Positions 45,808-55,394 are shown, counted from the first letter of the stretch. The stretch is DNA of 64,000 nt from Azoarcus sp. PA01 (GCA_001274695.2 LARU01000002.1:1798001-1862000), one strand, 5' to 3'. The notes: generated by a model from the sequence alone, not told the origin. A program made the numbers and translations.

Positions 45808-46313
45808 GCGGGGCGACGGCCGCCATGCTGACCGAAGCCCGCGCCTGGGAGGTGCTCGAAGCGGTGCCGGACCCCGAGATCCCGGTGATCTCGGTGACTG
45901 AGCTCGGTATCGTGCGCGAAGTCGTCGCGACAGCGACCGGCCTGCGCGTCGTCGTCACGCCGACATACTCCGGCTGCCCGGCGACCGAAGTCATCGCGCA
46001 GAGCATCCGCGACGCGCTGGTGGCCGCGGGCGGCGGGGAGGTGACGGTCGAGACGCGTCTGGCTCCGGCCTGGACGACCGACTGGATCACCGAGCCGGCG
46101 AAGGAAAAACTGCGCGCCTACGGCATCGCGCCGCCCGGAGGCGACGCGCCGGTCGGCCCGCAGCCGCTCCGCTTCGTGCCGAAGAAGCTCGCGTGTCCGC
46201 GCTGCGGCTCGACCGATTCGGTGCGCCTGTCCGAATTCGGCTCGACCGCGTGCAAGGCGCTGTACCGCTGCCGCTCGTGCCTCGAACCGTTCGAATATTT
46301 CAAACCGATCTAA
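45804..46313 (+). CDS. paaD: Fe-S assembly-type protein PaaD (SufT-like)
   Basis: A 169-residue protein with an N-terminal DUF59/MIP18-like domain (AVPDPEIPVISVTELGIVRE and TPTYSGCPATEV) and a C-terminal zinc/iron ribbon: CPRCGSTDSV then YRCRSCLEPFEYF, giving two CxxC pairs. PaaD is needed for epoxidase activity, probably for cluster maturation of PaaE or metal loading. The GTG at 45804 couples it to paaC; ATG 45825 would be seven residues shorter. Confidence 0.92.
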   Translation: MSGATAAMLTEARAWEVLEAVPDPEIPVISVTELGIVREVVATATGLRVVVTPTYSGCPATEVIAQSIRDALVAAGGGEVTVETRLAPAWTTDWITEPAKEKLRAYGIAPPGGDAPVGPQPLRFVPKKLACPRCGSTDSVRLSEFGSTACKALYRCRSCLEPFEYFKPI

Positions 46314-46343
46314 GTCGCCCGAGAGCGGCCACGGAGACCCCTG

Positions 46344-47423
46344 ATGACCCCCAGAACGCCGAAATTCCATCCCCTGAAAGTCACCGAAGTGCGGCGCGAG
46401 ACGCCTGAAGCGATAAGCCTGCGCTTCGAGGTGCCGGCCGAGCTCGCCGACGACTACCGCTTCGTGCAGGGCCAGCACCTGAACCTGAAAGTGCGGGTCG
46501 GCGACGAGGAGATGCGTCGCTCGTATTCCATCTGCGCCGGTGTCGATGACGACGAATTGCGTGTCGCGATCAAGAAGATCGCCGGCGGCGCGTTCTCGAC
46601 GTGGGTCAACGACAACGGCATCAAGGTCGGCGACGTGCTCGACGTGATGACGCCCGAAGGCCGCTTCCACACGCCGCTCGACCCGTCGCACGCGAAGCAC
46701 TACGTCGCGTTCGCCGCCGGCAGCGGCATCACGCCGATCCTGTCGCTGATCAAGACGACGCTGCGCGCCGAGCCGAAGAGCCGCTTCACGCTCGTGTATG
46801 GCAACCGCCGCCAGGGCAGCGTGATGTTCGCCGAGGCGCTCGAGGACCTGAAGAACCGCTATCTGTCGCGCTTCACGCTGTACAACCTGTTCTCGCGCGA
46901 GGAGCAGGAAGTGCCGCTGTTCAACGGCCGGCTCGATGCCGCGCGCGTCGCCGCGTTCCTCGACACGCTGATCCCGGTCGACACCATCGACGAAGCGTTC
47001 ATCTGCGGCCCCGGCGGCATGATCGACGAAGTGGAGGCGGCGCTGCACAAAGGCGGCGTCGCGCCCGAGCACATCCATCTCGAGCGCTTCGGCGTGCCGG
47101 CTTCCGCGCCCGAACATCATGTCGAGCCGGGTGATGCGGCGCAGGCGAAAGTCACCGTGATCGCCGACGGTCTCAAGCGCGAGATGGAGTTCCGCGCCGA
47201 GGATCCGTCGATCCTCGACGTCGCGCTGCGTGCCGGCATGGACCTGCCGTATTCGTGCAAGGGCGGCGTGTGCTGCACCTGCCGGGCGAAAGTCATCGAA
47301 GGCAAAGTGCGCATGGACAAGAACTTCACGCTCGAGCAGCCCGACATCGATGCCGGCTACATCCTCACCTGCCAGGCGCATCCGCTGACCGAGCGGGTCG
47401 TGATCACGTTCGACGAGCGCTGA
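46344..47423 (+). CDS. paaE: Phenylacetyl-CoA epoxidase reductase PaaE
   Basis: A 359-residue NAD(P)H reductase that feeds electrons to PaaA. The FAD motif is RRSYSICAGVDDD, the nucleotide-binding motif FAAGSGITPILSLI, and FICGPGGMIDEVE. The C-terminal plant-type [2Fe-2S] ferredoxin has PYSCKGGVCCTCRAKV and YILTCQAHP (C-x4-C-x2-C...C). Domain order matches E. coli PaaE. Confidence 0.95.
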   Translation: MTPRTPKFHPLKVTEVRRETPEAISLRFEVPAELADDYRFVQGQHLNLKVRVGDEEMRRSYSICAGVDDDELRVAIKKIAGGAFSTWVNDNGIKVGDVLDVMTPEGRFHTPLDPSHAKHYVAFAAGSGITPILSLIKTTLRAEPKSRFTLVYGNRRQGSVMFAEALEDLKNRYLSRFTLYNLFSREEQEVPLFNGRLDAARVAAFLDTLIPVDTIDEAFICGPGGMIDEVEAALHKGGVAPEHIHLERFGVPASAPEHHVEPGDAAQAKVTVIADGLKREMEFRAEDPSILDVALRAGMDLPYSCKGGVCCTCRAKVIEGKVRMDKNFTLEQPDIDAGYILTCQAHPLTERVVITFDER

Positions 47424-47463
47424 GCGCTGCGGCCCGCAAACGGACGAAACGGAAAAACAGCGC

Positions 47464-48081
47464 ATGGCTCGAGGCAAGGCACCCACATTCGAACTGCAGC
47501 GCGCGGCGATCCTCGACGCGGCAGCTGCGCTGTTCGCGCAGAAAGGCTTCCACAACGCGTCGATGTCGGCGCTTGCGGAAGCCTGTGGCGTGTCGAAGCC
47601 GCTGCTGTACCACTACTACCGCGACAAGGAACACATCCTCTTCGACATCGCGGACAGCTACATCGACCGCCTGCTGGCGATCATCGACGGCGTCGTCGCG
47701 CGCGGCCTCGACGACGACGCGCATTTCGCCGAGCTCGTCACCCGCTTCATGGAGGAATACGAGCATGCGCACGACCAGCACATCGTGATCGTGCAGGACG
47801 TGAAATTCCTGCAGCAGGAGCAGGCGGCGAAGATCGCCCAGAAGCAGCGCAGGGTGGTTTCGGCGTTTGCCGACGCGATCGTGCGGATCGAGCCGGGCCT
47901 GAAGGGGCGCAAGCTCGAACGCCCGGTCGCGATGATCCTGTTCGGCATGATCAACTGGACTTTCACGTGGATGCGGACCGATGGGCGGCTCACGTTCCGC
48001 GACATGGCTCCGGTCGTGACCGGGATTTTCCTCAACGGCGTCAAGGGTTTCGTCGAACAGAGCGGCAGGGTCATGGCATGA
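47464..48081 (+). CDS. paaR: TetR-family repressor of the paa cluster (PaaR-like)
   Basis: A 205-residue TetR regulator. The N-terminal HTH (ASMSALAEACGVSKPLLYHY then YRDKEHILFDI) is clear; the C-terminal half would bind the ligand, by analogy phenylacetyl-CoA. It is 40 bases after paaE in the same operon, so it would be autoregulated. A candidate operator lies in the paaN-paaG region (39114-39129). The regulator-ligand link is inferred from position and from betaproteobacterial PaaR. A 7-bp perfect hairpin follows directly after its stop (48085-48103) without a U-run. Confidence 0.88.
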   Translation: MARGKAPTFELQRAAILDAAAALFAQKGFHNASMSALAEACGVSKPLLYHYYRDKEHILFDIADSYIDRLLAIIDGVVARGLDDDAHFAELVTRFMEEYEHAHDQHIVIVQDVKFLQQEQAAKIAQKQRRVVSAFADAIVRIEPGLKGRKLERPVAMILFGMINWTFTWMRTDGRLTFRDMAPVVTGIFLNGVKGFVEQSGRVMA

Positions 48082-48279
48082 GCGGCGAGCCTCGCGGGCT
48101 CGCTGCCCCTGCCTTTCGGGCTGCGCTGTGCGACATCGGGGGAGCAGCGCGCCCCAAGGTCCATGTACGATGAGCGGCGGCGGTTTTCCGCGGGACGCCT
48201 CGGCCGCCGGGTCAATTCGACCGAGATGAGGAATTTTTGCTCGTCGACCAGCGATTTGATACACAATAATCAGCCTGAG

Positions 48280-48296
48280 CAACAAAAAGTGTTGCA
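48280..48296. promoter_or_regulatory. Inverted repeat GCAACA-N5-TGTTGC upstream of the transporter
   Basis: Perfect 6-bp arms, 59 bases before the binding-protein start and close to an A/T-rich promoter-like stretch (TACACAATAAT at 48261-48271). It may be an operator for the ABC-transporter operon; it is different from the TTGACC palindrome. Confidence 0.4.
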
Positions 48297-48354
48297 CGTG
48301 GCCAAAACCCTGTCCGGGGTCGGCCGCTTATAAACCGAAGAGGAGGAGACACAC

Positions 48355-49503
48355 ATGAAGCTACGCACTTCAGTAATCGCGGTTCTCGGCATGGCTTTCG
48401 CGGCAGGTGCCGCTCACGCCGACATCAATGTCGGCGTTACCGTTTCTGCGACCGGTCCGGCCGCCTCGCTCGGCATCCCGGAAAAGAACACCATCGCGCT
48501 GATGCCGACGACGATCGGCGGCGAGAAAGTCAATTACATCGTGCTCGACGACGCTTCGGACACCACCGCGGCAGTGAAGAACACGCGCAAGCTGATCTCC
48601 GAAGACAAGGTCGATATCGTGCTCGGCTCGACGGTGTCGCCGAACTCGCTGGCGATGATCGACGTCGTCGCCGAATCCGGCACGCCGATGATCTCGATGG
48701 CCGCTTCGGCGCGCATCGTCGAGCCGGTCGACGACAAGAAGCGCTGGGTGTTCAAGACGCCGCAGAACGACGCGCAGATGTCGACCGCGATCGTCGAGCA
48801 CATGACGAACAGCGGCGTGAAGACGGTCGCCTTCATCGGCTTCGCCGACGCCTACGGCGAAGGCTGGTACGAGCAGTTCTCGAGCGTTGCGGATGCCCGC
48901 AAGCTCAAGATGGTCGCCAACGAGCGCTTCAACCGCAACGACACTTCGGTGACCGGCCAGGTGCTGAAGCTGATGGCCGCGCGCCCCGACGCGATCCTCA
49001 TCGCCGGTTCGGGCACGCCGGCAGCGTTGCCGCAGAAAGCGCTGAAGGAGCGCGGCTACACCGGCAAGATCTACCAGACCCACGGCGTCGCGAACAACGA
49101 CTTCCTGCGCGTCTGTGGCAAGGATTGCGAAGGCACTTTCCTGCCGGCCGGCCCGGTGCTCGTCGCGAGCCAGCTCGACGACAGCAACCCGGTCAAGAAA
49201 AGCGCGACCGAGTACATCACGAAGTACGAGGCGGCGCATGGCAAGGGCAGCGTGTCGACGTTCGGCGCGCACGCGTGGGATGCCGGCGTGCTCCTCGCCG
49301 CGGCGGCGCCGGAAGCGCTGAAGAAGGCGAAGCCGGGCACCGCGGAGTTCCGCACCGCGCTGCGTGACGCACTCGAGAACCTGAAGGAAGTGCCGGCTGC
49401 CCACGGCATCTTCACGATGAGCCCGACCGACCACCTCGGTCTGGACCAGCGTTCGCGCGTGATGGTGCAGATCCAGAACGGGACCTGGAAGCTCGTCAAG
49501 TAA
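48355..49503 (+). CDS. ABC-transporter substrate-binding protein (branched-chain type)
   Basis: A 382-residue periplasmic binding protein with a signal peptide (SVIAVLGMAFAAGAAHA). Type-I binding-protein fold of the LivJ class: NVGVTVSATGPAASLGIPEK at the start, DDASDTTAAVKNTRKLIS and FIGFADAYGEGWYEQF. Placement right after the paa genes suggests an aromatic acid such as phenylacetate as substrate rather than leucine; this is inference. GAGGAGGAG precedes the ATG. It is the first gene of a four-gene importer operon. Confidence 0.9.
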   Translation: MKLRTSVIAVLGMAFAAGAAHADINVGVTVSATGPAASLGIPEKNTIALMPTTIGGEKVNYIVLDDASDTTAAVKNTRKLISEDKVDIVLGSTVSPNSLAMIDVVAESGTPMISMAASARIVEPVDDKKRWVFKTPQNDAQMSTAIVEHMTNSGVKTVAFIGFADAYGEGWYEQFSSVADARKLKMVANERFNRNDTSVTGQVLKLMAARPDAILIAGSGTPAALPQKALKERGYTGKIYQTHGVANNDFLRVCGKDCEGTFLPAGPVLVASQLDDSNPVKKSATEYITKYEAAHGKGSVSTFGAHAWDAGVLLAAAAPEALKKAKPGTAEFRTALRDALENLKEVPAAHGIFTMSPTDHLGLDQRSRVMVQIQNGTWKLVK

Positions 49504-49534
49504 TCGGTCGGAAACACGCTGAAGCAGACCGGTT

Positions 49535-49558
49535 CGGCGGCGTCGTCGGGCGCCGCCG
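49535..49558. other. Strong hairpin between binding-protein and permease genes
   Basis: Perfect 8-bp stem CGGCGGCG / CGCCGCCG, loop 8, no U-run. Such hairpins after binding-protein genes often stabilise the upstream mRNA so the binding protein is made in excess. Confidence 0.45.
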
Positions 49559-49632
49559 GACCCGCTTTCGATGCATCGGAGACAGACCGGGTCCCGCCTT
49601 GGCAGGTTCTGGTCCGGTAACGAGGTTTGTCC

Positions 49633-50670
49633 ATGGATTTCCAGATAGCTCTGCTGCTCGGGCAGGACGGCATCACCAACGGGGCGATCTATGCGCTGCT
49701 CGCGCTCGCGCTCGTGTTGGTGTTCGCGGTCACTCGGGTGATTTTCATTCCACAGGGTGAGTTCGTGTCGTACGGCGCGCTCACGCTCGTCATGATCCAG
49801 GCCGGTGCGATTCCCGCGACCGTATGGCTGCTGCTCGGTGCCGGGCTGATCGCGGCGGGGCTCGATGCGCGGCTCGCGCTGCGCGCCGGCCAGCCCGGAC
49901 GGCTCGTGCGGCTACTCGGCTGGTACGTCGCTTATCCGCTCGTCCTCGTCGCGCTGCTGTACACGCTGCCGATCAAGGACTTCCCGATGGCGGCGCAGAT
50001 CCTCTTCGCGCTGGCCGTGGTCGTGCCGATGGGGCCGCTGATGTACCGGCTCATCTACCAGCCGATCGCCGCCGCGCCGGTGCTGATCCTGCTGATCGTG
50101 TCGGTCGCGGTGCACGTCGCAATGGTGGGCCTGGGGCTGCTGTTCTTCGGCGCCGAAGGCTCGCGCACGCCGCCGTTCTCCGATGCGCGCTTCGAAATGG
50201 GCCCGGTCATGGTTTCCGGTCAGACGATCTGGGTCGTGGTCTCGTCGCTCGTGCTGATCGTCGCGCTCTACCAGTTCTTCGAGCGCACGCTCTACGGCAA
50301 GGCGTTGCGGGCGACTGCGATCAACCGGGTCGGCGCACGCCTGATGGGCATTTCGCCGGCGCTCGCGGGGCGGCTCACGTTCTTCCTCGCCGCGCTGATC
50401 GGAGCGTTGTCCGGCGTGCTGATCGCGCCGATCACGACGATCTATTACGACACCGGCTTCCTGATCGGCCTGAAAGGCTTCGTCGCGGCAATCGTCGGCG
50501 GGCTCGGGAGTTATCCGGTGGCCGCCGCCGGCGCATTGCTGGTCGGACTGCTCGAAGCGTTCAGCTCGTTCTGGGCAAGCGCACACAAGGAAGTGATCGT
50601 GTTCACGTTGATCATCCCGGTTCTGTTGTGGCGTTCGCTCAGAGGCCGCCACGTGGAGGAGGAGGAATGA
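49633..50670 (+). CDS. ABC-transporter permease (LivH-like)
   Basis: A 345-residue membrane protein of the LivH family, with motif GITNGAIYALLALALVLVFA at the N-terminus, GKALRATAINRVGARLMGIS as the coupling-helix region, and IVGGLGSYPVAAAGALLVGL near the C-terminus. ATG 49633 chosen. It overlaps the next gene by four bases. A branched-chain-type importer, here probably for an aromatic acid. Confidence 0.9.
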   Translation: MDFQIALLLGQDGITNGAIYALLALALVLVFAVTRVIFIPQGEFVSYGALTLVMIQAGAIPATVWLLLGAGLIAAGLDARLALRAGQPGRLVRLLGWYVAYPLVLVALLYTLPIKDFPMAAQILFALAVVVPMGPLMYRLIYQPIAAAPVLILLIVSVAVHVAMVGLGLLFFGAEGSRTPPFSDARFEMGPVMVSGQTIWVVVSSLVLIVALYQFFERTLYGKALRATAINRVGARLMGISPALAGRLTFFLAALIGALSGVLIAPITTIYYDTGFLIGLKGFVAAIVGGLGSYPVAAAGALLVGLLEAFSSFWASAHKEVIVFTLIIPVLLWRSLRGRHVEEEE

Positions 50671-52469
50671 AACCGATGTTCTCCCCGCGCCTGATTCTCG
50701 GCGTCTTTCTCGCGGTGCTGGCGGTGGCCCCGCTGGTGCTGTCTCCGTTCTACGTCACGCTCTTGAACTACATCGGCCTGTACGCGCTCGTCGCGCTCGG
50801 TCTCGTGCTGCTGACCGGCGTCGGCGGCCTGACGAGCTTCGGCCAGGCGGCTTTCGTCGGCCTCGGCGCCTACACCACCGCGGTGCTCACGACCGCGACC
50901 GAACTGCCGGGCTGGCTCGCGTGGGCGGGCGGGTCGCCGTGGCTCGCGCTCGTCGTCGGCCTGGTATTCACCGCAGTCGTCGCGCTGGTGCTCGGGTCGC
51001 TGACGCTCAGGCTGTCCGGGCACTACCTGCCGCTCGGGACGATCGCCTGGGGCATCAGCCTGTATTTCCTGTTCGGCACGCTCGACACGCTCGGCGGCCA
51101 CACGGGTCTTACCGGCGTGCCGCCGATCACGGTGTTCGGTTTCGAACTCGACCGCGGCGAAGAGCTGTTCTACCTGATCTGGCTGTTCCTGCTGTCGGCG
51201 GTGTTCACGACCCAGAACCTTCTCGATTCGCGTGAAGGGCGGGCGATCCGCGCACTCAAAGGCGGCATGGTGATGGCCGAGGCGATGGGCGTGAACACCG
51301 CGCGCTCGCGCATGATCATCTTCATCATCGCTGCGCTGCACGCCTGTGCGTCGGGCTGGCTGTACGCACACCTGCAGCGCTTCGTGAACCCGACGCCGTT
51401 CGGCCTGCACATCGGCATCGAGTACCTGTTCATGGCGGTCGTCGGCGGGGCGGGCCAGGTGTGGGGCGCGCTCGTCGGCGCCGGCGTGATCACGATCGCC
51501 AAGCAGTGGCTGCAGGACGTGCTGCCGAGAATTTTCGGCCAGAGCGGCAACTTCGAAGTGATCTTCTTCGGCCTGATGATGGTCATCGTGCTGCAGCGTG
51601 CGCGCGACGGCCTGTGGCCGATGCTGGCGCGGCTCGTGCCGGTGCGCGCGACGCGCCGCGAACTCGACGCCGCCGCCGAGGCGCTGCCGAGAAAGCCTTT
51701 GCCGGCCAAGGGCGAAGTGATCCTCGAGGCCAAGGAGGTGACGCGCCGCTTCGGCGGCCTCGTCGCCAACAACAACATGAGCCTGTCGGTGCGCGCCGGC
51801 GAGATCCTCGCGCTGATCGGTCCGAACGGTGCGGGCAAGAGCACGATGTTCAACCAGATCTCGGGCGTCGATACACCGACGTCGGGCGAAGTGCTGTTCC
51901 TCGGCCGCGCGGTGGCCGGGCGCGACTCGCGCGAGATCGCACGCATGGGCATGAGCCGCACGTTCCAGCACGTGAAGCTGCTGCCGACGATGACGGTGCT
52001 GGAGAACGTCGCAATCGGCGCCCACCTGCGCGGCGACAAGGGCGTGCTGTCGTCGGCATGGCGGCTCGACCGCAACCAGGAAGCGCGGCTGCTCAACGAA
52101 GCCGCGCGCCAGATCGAGCGGGTCGGACTGGCCGAGCACATGTTCGATGCGGCCGGCAGCCTCGCGCTCGGGCAGCAGCGCATTCTCGAGATCGCCCGCG
52201 CGCTCGCCGCCGACCCCTGTCTGCTGCTGCTCGACGAGCCGGCCGCGGGCCTGCGCTTCAAGGAAAAGCAGGCGCTCGCGGAGCTGCTGAAGAAGCTGCG
52301 CGGGGAAGGGATCGGCATCCTGCTTGTCGAACACGACATGGACTTCGTGATGGGCCTCGTCGATCGCGTCGTCGTCATGGAATTCGGCGAGAAAATCGCC
52401 GAGGGCCTGCCGGAAGACGTGCAGCGCAATCCGGCGGTGCTCGAAGCCTATCTCGGAGGCGTCGAATGA
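50667..52469 (+). CDS. Fused ABC permease-ATPase (LivM-LivG)
   Basis: A 600-residue fusion. The first 330 or so residues are a LivM-type permease ([20 protein letters not shown] and [20 protein letters not shown]); after a short linker (residues about 328-350) comes a full LivG-type ATPase with Walker [15 protein letters not shown], the shared Q-loop, signature [15 protein letters not shown], and Walker [12 protein letters not shown]. The frame is continuous with no internal stop or start. It begins in an ATGA overlap with livH and ends in an ATGA overlap with livF. Confidence 0.92.
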   Translation: MKPMFSPRLILGVFLAVLAVAPLVLSPFYVTLLNYIGLYALVALGLVLLTGVGGLTSFGQAAFVGLGAYTTAVLTTATELPGWLAWAGGSPWLALVVGLVFTAVVALVLGSLTLRLSGHYLPLGTIAWGISLYFLFGTLDTLGGHTGLTGVPPITVFGFELDRGEELFYLIWLFLLSAVFTTQNLLDSREGRAIRALKGGMVMAEAMGVNTARSRMIIFIIAALHACASGWLYAHLQRFVNPTPFGLHIGIEYLFMAVVGGAGQVWGALVGAGVITIAKQWLQDVLPRIFGQSGNFEVIFFGLMMVIVLQRARDGLWPMLARLVPVRATRRELDAAAEALPRKPLPAKGEVILEAKEVTRRFGGLVANNNMSLSVRAGEILALIGPNGAGKSTMFNQISGVDTPTSGEVLFLGRAVAGRDSREIARMGMSRTFQHVKLLPTMTVLENVAIGAHLRGDKGVLSSAWRLDRNQEARLLNEAARQIERVGLAEHMFDAAGSLALGQQRILEIARALAADPCLLLLDEPAAGLRFKEKQALAELLKKLRGEGIGILLVEHDMDFVMGLVDRVVVMEFGEKIAEGLPEDVQRNPAVLEAYLGGVE

Positions 52470-53245
52470 ACGCGAACATCCACGGCAGCAACCTGATCCT
52501 GAAAACGGTGCTGGAAGTGCGCGACCTGACCGTGTCGTACGGCAAGGTCGAAGCGCTGTCGAACGCCAACATCAAGGTCGGCGAAGGGCAGATCGTCACC
52601 GTCATCGGCCCCAACGGCGCGGGCAAGACGACGATGCTGTCGGCGATCATGGGATTGCTCGAATCGCGCGGCAAGGTCGACTTCGACGGCACGATCGAAG
52701 GCGTGCCGGTCGTCGAGCGCATGGTGGCGCGCGGCATGAACCTGGTGCCGGAAAAGCGCGAGCTGTTCGGCGAGATGACCGTCGAGGACAACCTCGTCCT
52801 CGGCGCGTTCCAGCGCCATCGGTCGGGTCACCGCGACCACGCCCAGACGATGGAAGAGGTCTACCAGCTGTTCCCGCGCCTGCGCGAGCGGCGCACCCAG
52901 CTCGCCGGCACGCTGTCCGGCGGCGAGCGCCAGATGCTCGCGGTCGGCCGTGCGCTGATGGCCAAGCCGAAGCTCCTGATGCTCGACGAGCCGAGCCTGG
53001 GCTTGGCGCCGCTGATTGTGCGCGAGATCTTCCGCATCATCGGCGAGTTGCGCCGCCGCGGCGTGTCGATCCTGCTCGTCGAGCAGAACGCGCGCGCCGC
53101 GCTGCAGGTCGCCGACTACGCCTATGTGCTCGAGACCGGCGAGATCGCGATGGAAGGCCCGGCACGCCAGCTCGCCGACGACCCGCGCGTCATCGAGGCG
53201 TATCTCGGCCTCGGCGGCAAGCATCAGGAAATGCTGTCGACCTGA
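52466..53245 (+). CDS. ABC-transporter ATP-binding protein (LivF-like)
   Basis: A 259-residue ATPase: Walker [15 protein letters not shown], signature [15 protein letters not shown], Walker [14 protein letters not shown], and the LivF marker [20 protein letters not shown]. It partners the fused LivMG protein. A terminator-like hairpin follows. Confidence 0.93.
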   Translation: MNANIHGSNLILKTVLEVRDLTVSYGKVEALSNANIKVGEGQIVTVIGPNGAGKTTMLSAIMGLLESRGKVDFDGTIEGVPVVERMVARGMNLVPEKRELFGEMTVEDNLVLGAFQRHRSGHRDHAQTMEEVYQLFPRLRERRTQLAGTLSGGERQMLAVGRALMAKPKLLMLDEPSLGLAPLIVREIFRIIGELRRRGVSILLVEQNARAALQVADYAYVLETGEIAMEGPARQLADDPRVIEAYLGLGGKHQEMLST

Positions 53246-53254
53246 GTGCGGGAA

Positions 53255-53288
53255 GTGCGACGGCGCGGCGAGGCCCCGTCCGTCGCAC
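53255..53288. terminator. Hairpin after the transporter operon
   Basis: Perfect 9-bp stem GTGCGACGG / CCGTCGCAC, 16-base loop, directly after livF. No U-run, so either a weak or a Rho-assisted end. Confidence 0.5.
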
Positions 53289-53424
53289 CCGTTGCCCGGC
53301 AGTCATGCGCCCACTCTCCCGATCGGAATGCGCTCCTGGCCGCGCCTGCGCAGTGGCGCATACTCGGTGAATGCTGGCAGAATGATCGCGGTTCGAATTT
53401 TCGATTCCTGACCGAGGAGGCACC

Positions 53425-54522
53425 GTGAATTCCCGTCTGCTCCAACCCGTTCGCCTCGGCGCGCTGGAATTGCCGAACCGTGTCGTGATGGCGCCCCTGA
53501 CGCGCTGCCGCGCCGACAACCCCGAATTTGCCCCGACCGATTCGACGGCGCGCTATTACGCCCAACGCGCGAGCGCCGGCCTGATCGTGTCGGAGGCGAC
53601 GATCGTCTCGGCACAGGGGCGCGGCTACCCCTATACGCCCGGCATCTGGTCCGACGCGCAGGTCGATGGCTGGCGGCGCGTGACCGACGCCGTCCATGCC
53701 GCGGGCGGGCGCATCGTGTGCCAGTTGTGGCATTGCGGCCGTCTGTCGCTGACCGAATTCCACGACGGCGAACTGCCGGTCGCGCCGTCCGCGATCAATG
53801 CCGACTGGAAGATGTTCGCGGCCGACGGGCTGAAGACCACGCCGACGCCGCATGCGCTGAGCCGCGACGAGATCGCCGCGATCGTCGCCGACTTCGGGCA
53901 GGCGGCGCGCAACGCGGCGCTGGCGGGCTTCGACGGCGTCGAGATCCATTCGTCGAACGGCTACCTGATCCACCAGTTCTTTTCGCCGCTCGCGAACCGG
54001 CGCGACGACGAATACGGCGGCAGCCACGCGAACCGCGCGCGCTTCTTCTTCGAAGTGCTCGACGCGGTGGCTGCCGAGTGGTCGCCGTCGCGCATCGGCT
54101 TCCGGCTCAATCCGATGATGAACCGCTTCCATGGCATGCGCGTCGATGAGGATACGCTGCCGATGTTCGAGTACGTCGTGCGTCGTGCCAATGCCCATGA
54201 GCTGGCCTATCTGCACCTGACCGAGCCGTATCTGCCGAACCAGCTCGACGGGGCGGTCGGCGCGATCGACGAAGTGGCACGCCATTTTCGCGACATCGCG
54301 ACGATGGCGATCGTGACGAACGGCGGCTTCGACCAGGCGCGCGCGGAAGCTGCGCTCGCCGCGGGAATTTGCGATGCGGTCGCGTTCGGCCGCCCGTACA
54401 TCTCGAACCCGGACCTCGTCGAACGCTTCCGCGCGGGCGCGCCGCTGAACGAGTGGGATGCCGATACCTTCTATCAGGGAGGCGACCGCGGGTATATCGA
54501 CTATCCTACGCTCGGTGGATGA
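53425..54522 (+). CDS. Old Yellow Enzyme-family alkene reductase
   Basis: A 365-residue FMN-dependent reductase of the NemA/OYE class, which reduces activated C=C bonds and some nitro compounds with NAD(P)H. The N-terminus LPNRVVMAPLTRCRA is typical; catalytic H-x-x-N in VEIHSSNGYLIHQFFSPLAN; phosphate site TNGGFDQARAEAAL and DAVAFGRPYISNPDLVERF. The usual H after GR(I/V)S is a Leu (QLWHCGRLSLTEF). Physiological substrate unknown. It is a separate unit just downstream of the transporter operon. Confidence 0.9.
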   Translation: MNSRLLQPVRLGALELPNRVVMAPLTRCRADNPEFAPTDSTARYYAQRASAGLIVSEATIVSAQGRGYPYTPGIWSDAQVDGWRRVTDAVHAAGGRIVCQLWHCGRLSLTEFHDGELPVAPSAINADWKMFAADGLKTTPTPHALSRDEIAAIVADFGQAARNAALAGFDGVEIHSSNGYLIHQFFSPLANRRDDEYGGSHANRARFFFEVLDAVAAEWSPSRIGFRLNPMMNRFHGMRVDEDTLPMFEYVVRRANAHELAYLHLTEPYLPNQLDGAVGAIDEVARHFRDIATMAIVTNGGFDQARAEAALAAGICDAVAFGRPYISNPDLVERFRAGAPLNEWDADTFYQGGDRGYIDYPTLGG

Positions 54523-54600
54523 CGAGTTTATGGCGATGAAATCGCTGTTTTTCGTGTTGTATCCACGTTCCGGGCAAATCCCCGGCGACCGCGACGGTGC

Positions 54601-54606
54601 TAGAAT
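54601..54606 (+). promoter_or_regulatory. Possible -10 of the HU gene
   Basis: TAGAAT preceded by TGC (extended -10), 54 bases before the HU start; no clear -35. Confidence 0.4.
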
Positions 54607-54659
54607 CCGCGCGGTAAAGCTGCAACTCTGTACCACACACACACCAATCGAGGATAAGC

Positions 54660-54938
54660 ATGAACAAAGGTGAATTCGTCGAGGCCCTGGCCGACCGTCT
54701 GGATGTTTCCCGTGCGCAGGCCGACCGGGCCCTGTCGACCGTGCTGGATATCATCGTCGAGCGCATGGCTGCCGGCGAAAAAGTTGCCTTCACAGGCTTC
54801 GGCTCTTTCGAAGTGTCCGAGCGGGCGGCGCGTACCGGGCGGAATCCGCAGACCGGTGCCTCGATCAAGATCGCCGCGTCGCGCGTGCCGAAATTCTCGG
54901 CCGGCGCCACGTTGAAGACCGCCATCAACAGCAAGTAA
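54660..54938 (+). CDS. hup: HU-family DNA-binding protein
   Basis: A 92-residue nucleoid protein of the HU/IHF family. MNKGEFVEALADRLDVSRAQ begins the helical part; VAFTGFGSFEVSERAARTGR plus NPQTGASIKI form the beta arm with the Pro that kinks DNA. Which HU subunit is meant is not clear, so only the family name is given. A good terminator follows. Confidence 0.94.
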   Translation: MNKGEFVEALADRLDVSRAQADRALSTVLDIIVERMAAGEKVAFTGFGSFEVSERAARTGRNPQTGASIKIAASRVPKFSAGATLKTAINSK

Positions 54939-54962
54939 GAACCGGCTTTTTCACGCCGAAAC

Positions 54963-55000
54963 AGGACCCGGCGCCTTCTGGCCTCGGGTCCTCCGTTTTT
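54963..55000 (+). terminator. Rho-independent terminator of the HU gene
   Basis: AGGACCCG (54963-54970) pairs with CGGGTCCT (54985-54992), followed by CCGTTTTT. Confidence 0.85.
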
Positions 55001-55394
55001 CGTTCGTCGTTTTTCCCTTTCGCGAACACGGAAAATCGGGTACCATTCGCGTCGTTGTGCAATGCAGCAGTCGGCCTTTTTCCAGGTCTATCTCGCGGGA
55101 TCAGGATTCCGCGGACCCAGCCGAGGGACTGTATCCACAGCCCCATCGCCTCCGACCCTCCCGTCGAACTCCATTCGTTCTTCTGATCGTATGGCATCGC
55201 GAATGCCGGTTGGTGCCGATGCGCGGTCGATTTTTCGCCTGTTTTCCCGGCGGAATCCGACCGGCCCAAGCCCATCGCGCGCTTGCCGCCACCGCGTCCC
55301 CTGTGGGACGGTGCGATGCTTTTTCATTTGCCCGTTCACCCGGGCAGCGATTCGGCACGACCATCCGTCGTGCCGGACATACAAGGAAGAATTC
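55001..55394 (+). other. Long structured leader of the RNA helicase gene
   Basis: About 390 bases without a gene. A weak promoter (TTCGCG 55019-55024, TACCAT 55041-55046, spacing 16) would give a leader near 340 bases. The last 100 bases hold three consecutive perfect hairpins: CGTCCC-CTGT-GGGACG (55295-55310), GCCCG-N6-CGGGC (55330-55345) and CGGCACGAC-N5-GTCGTGCCG (55353-55375), ending 20 bases before the ATG. Such leaders occur in cold-shock RNA-helicase mRNAs. The frame open through it has no family resemblance. Confidence 0.55.
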
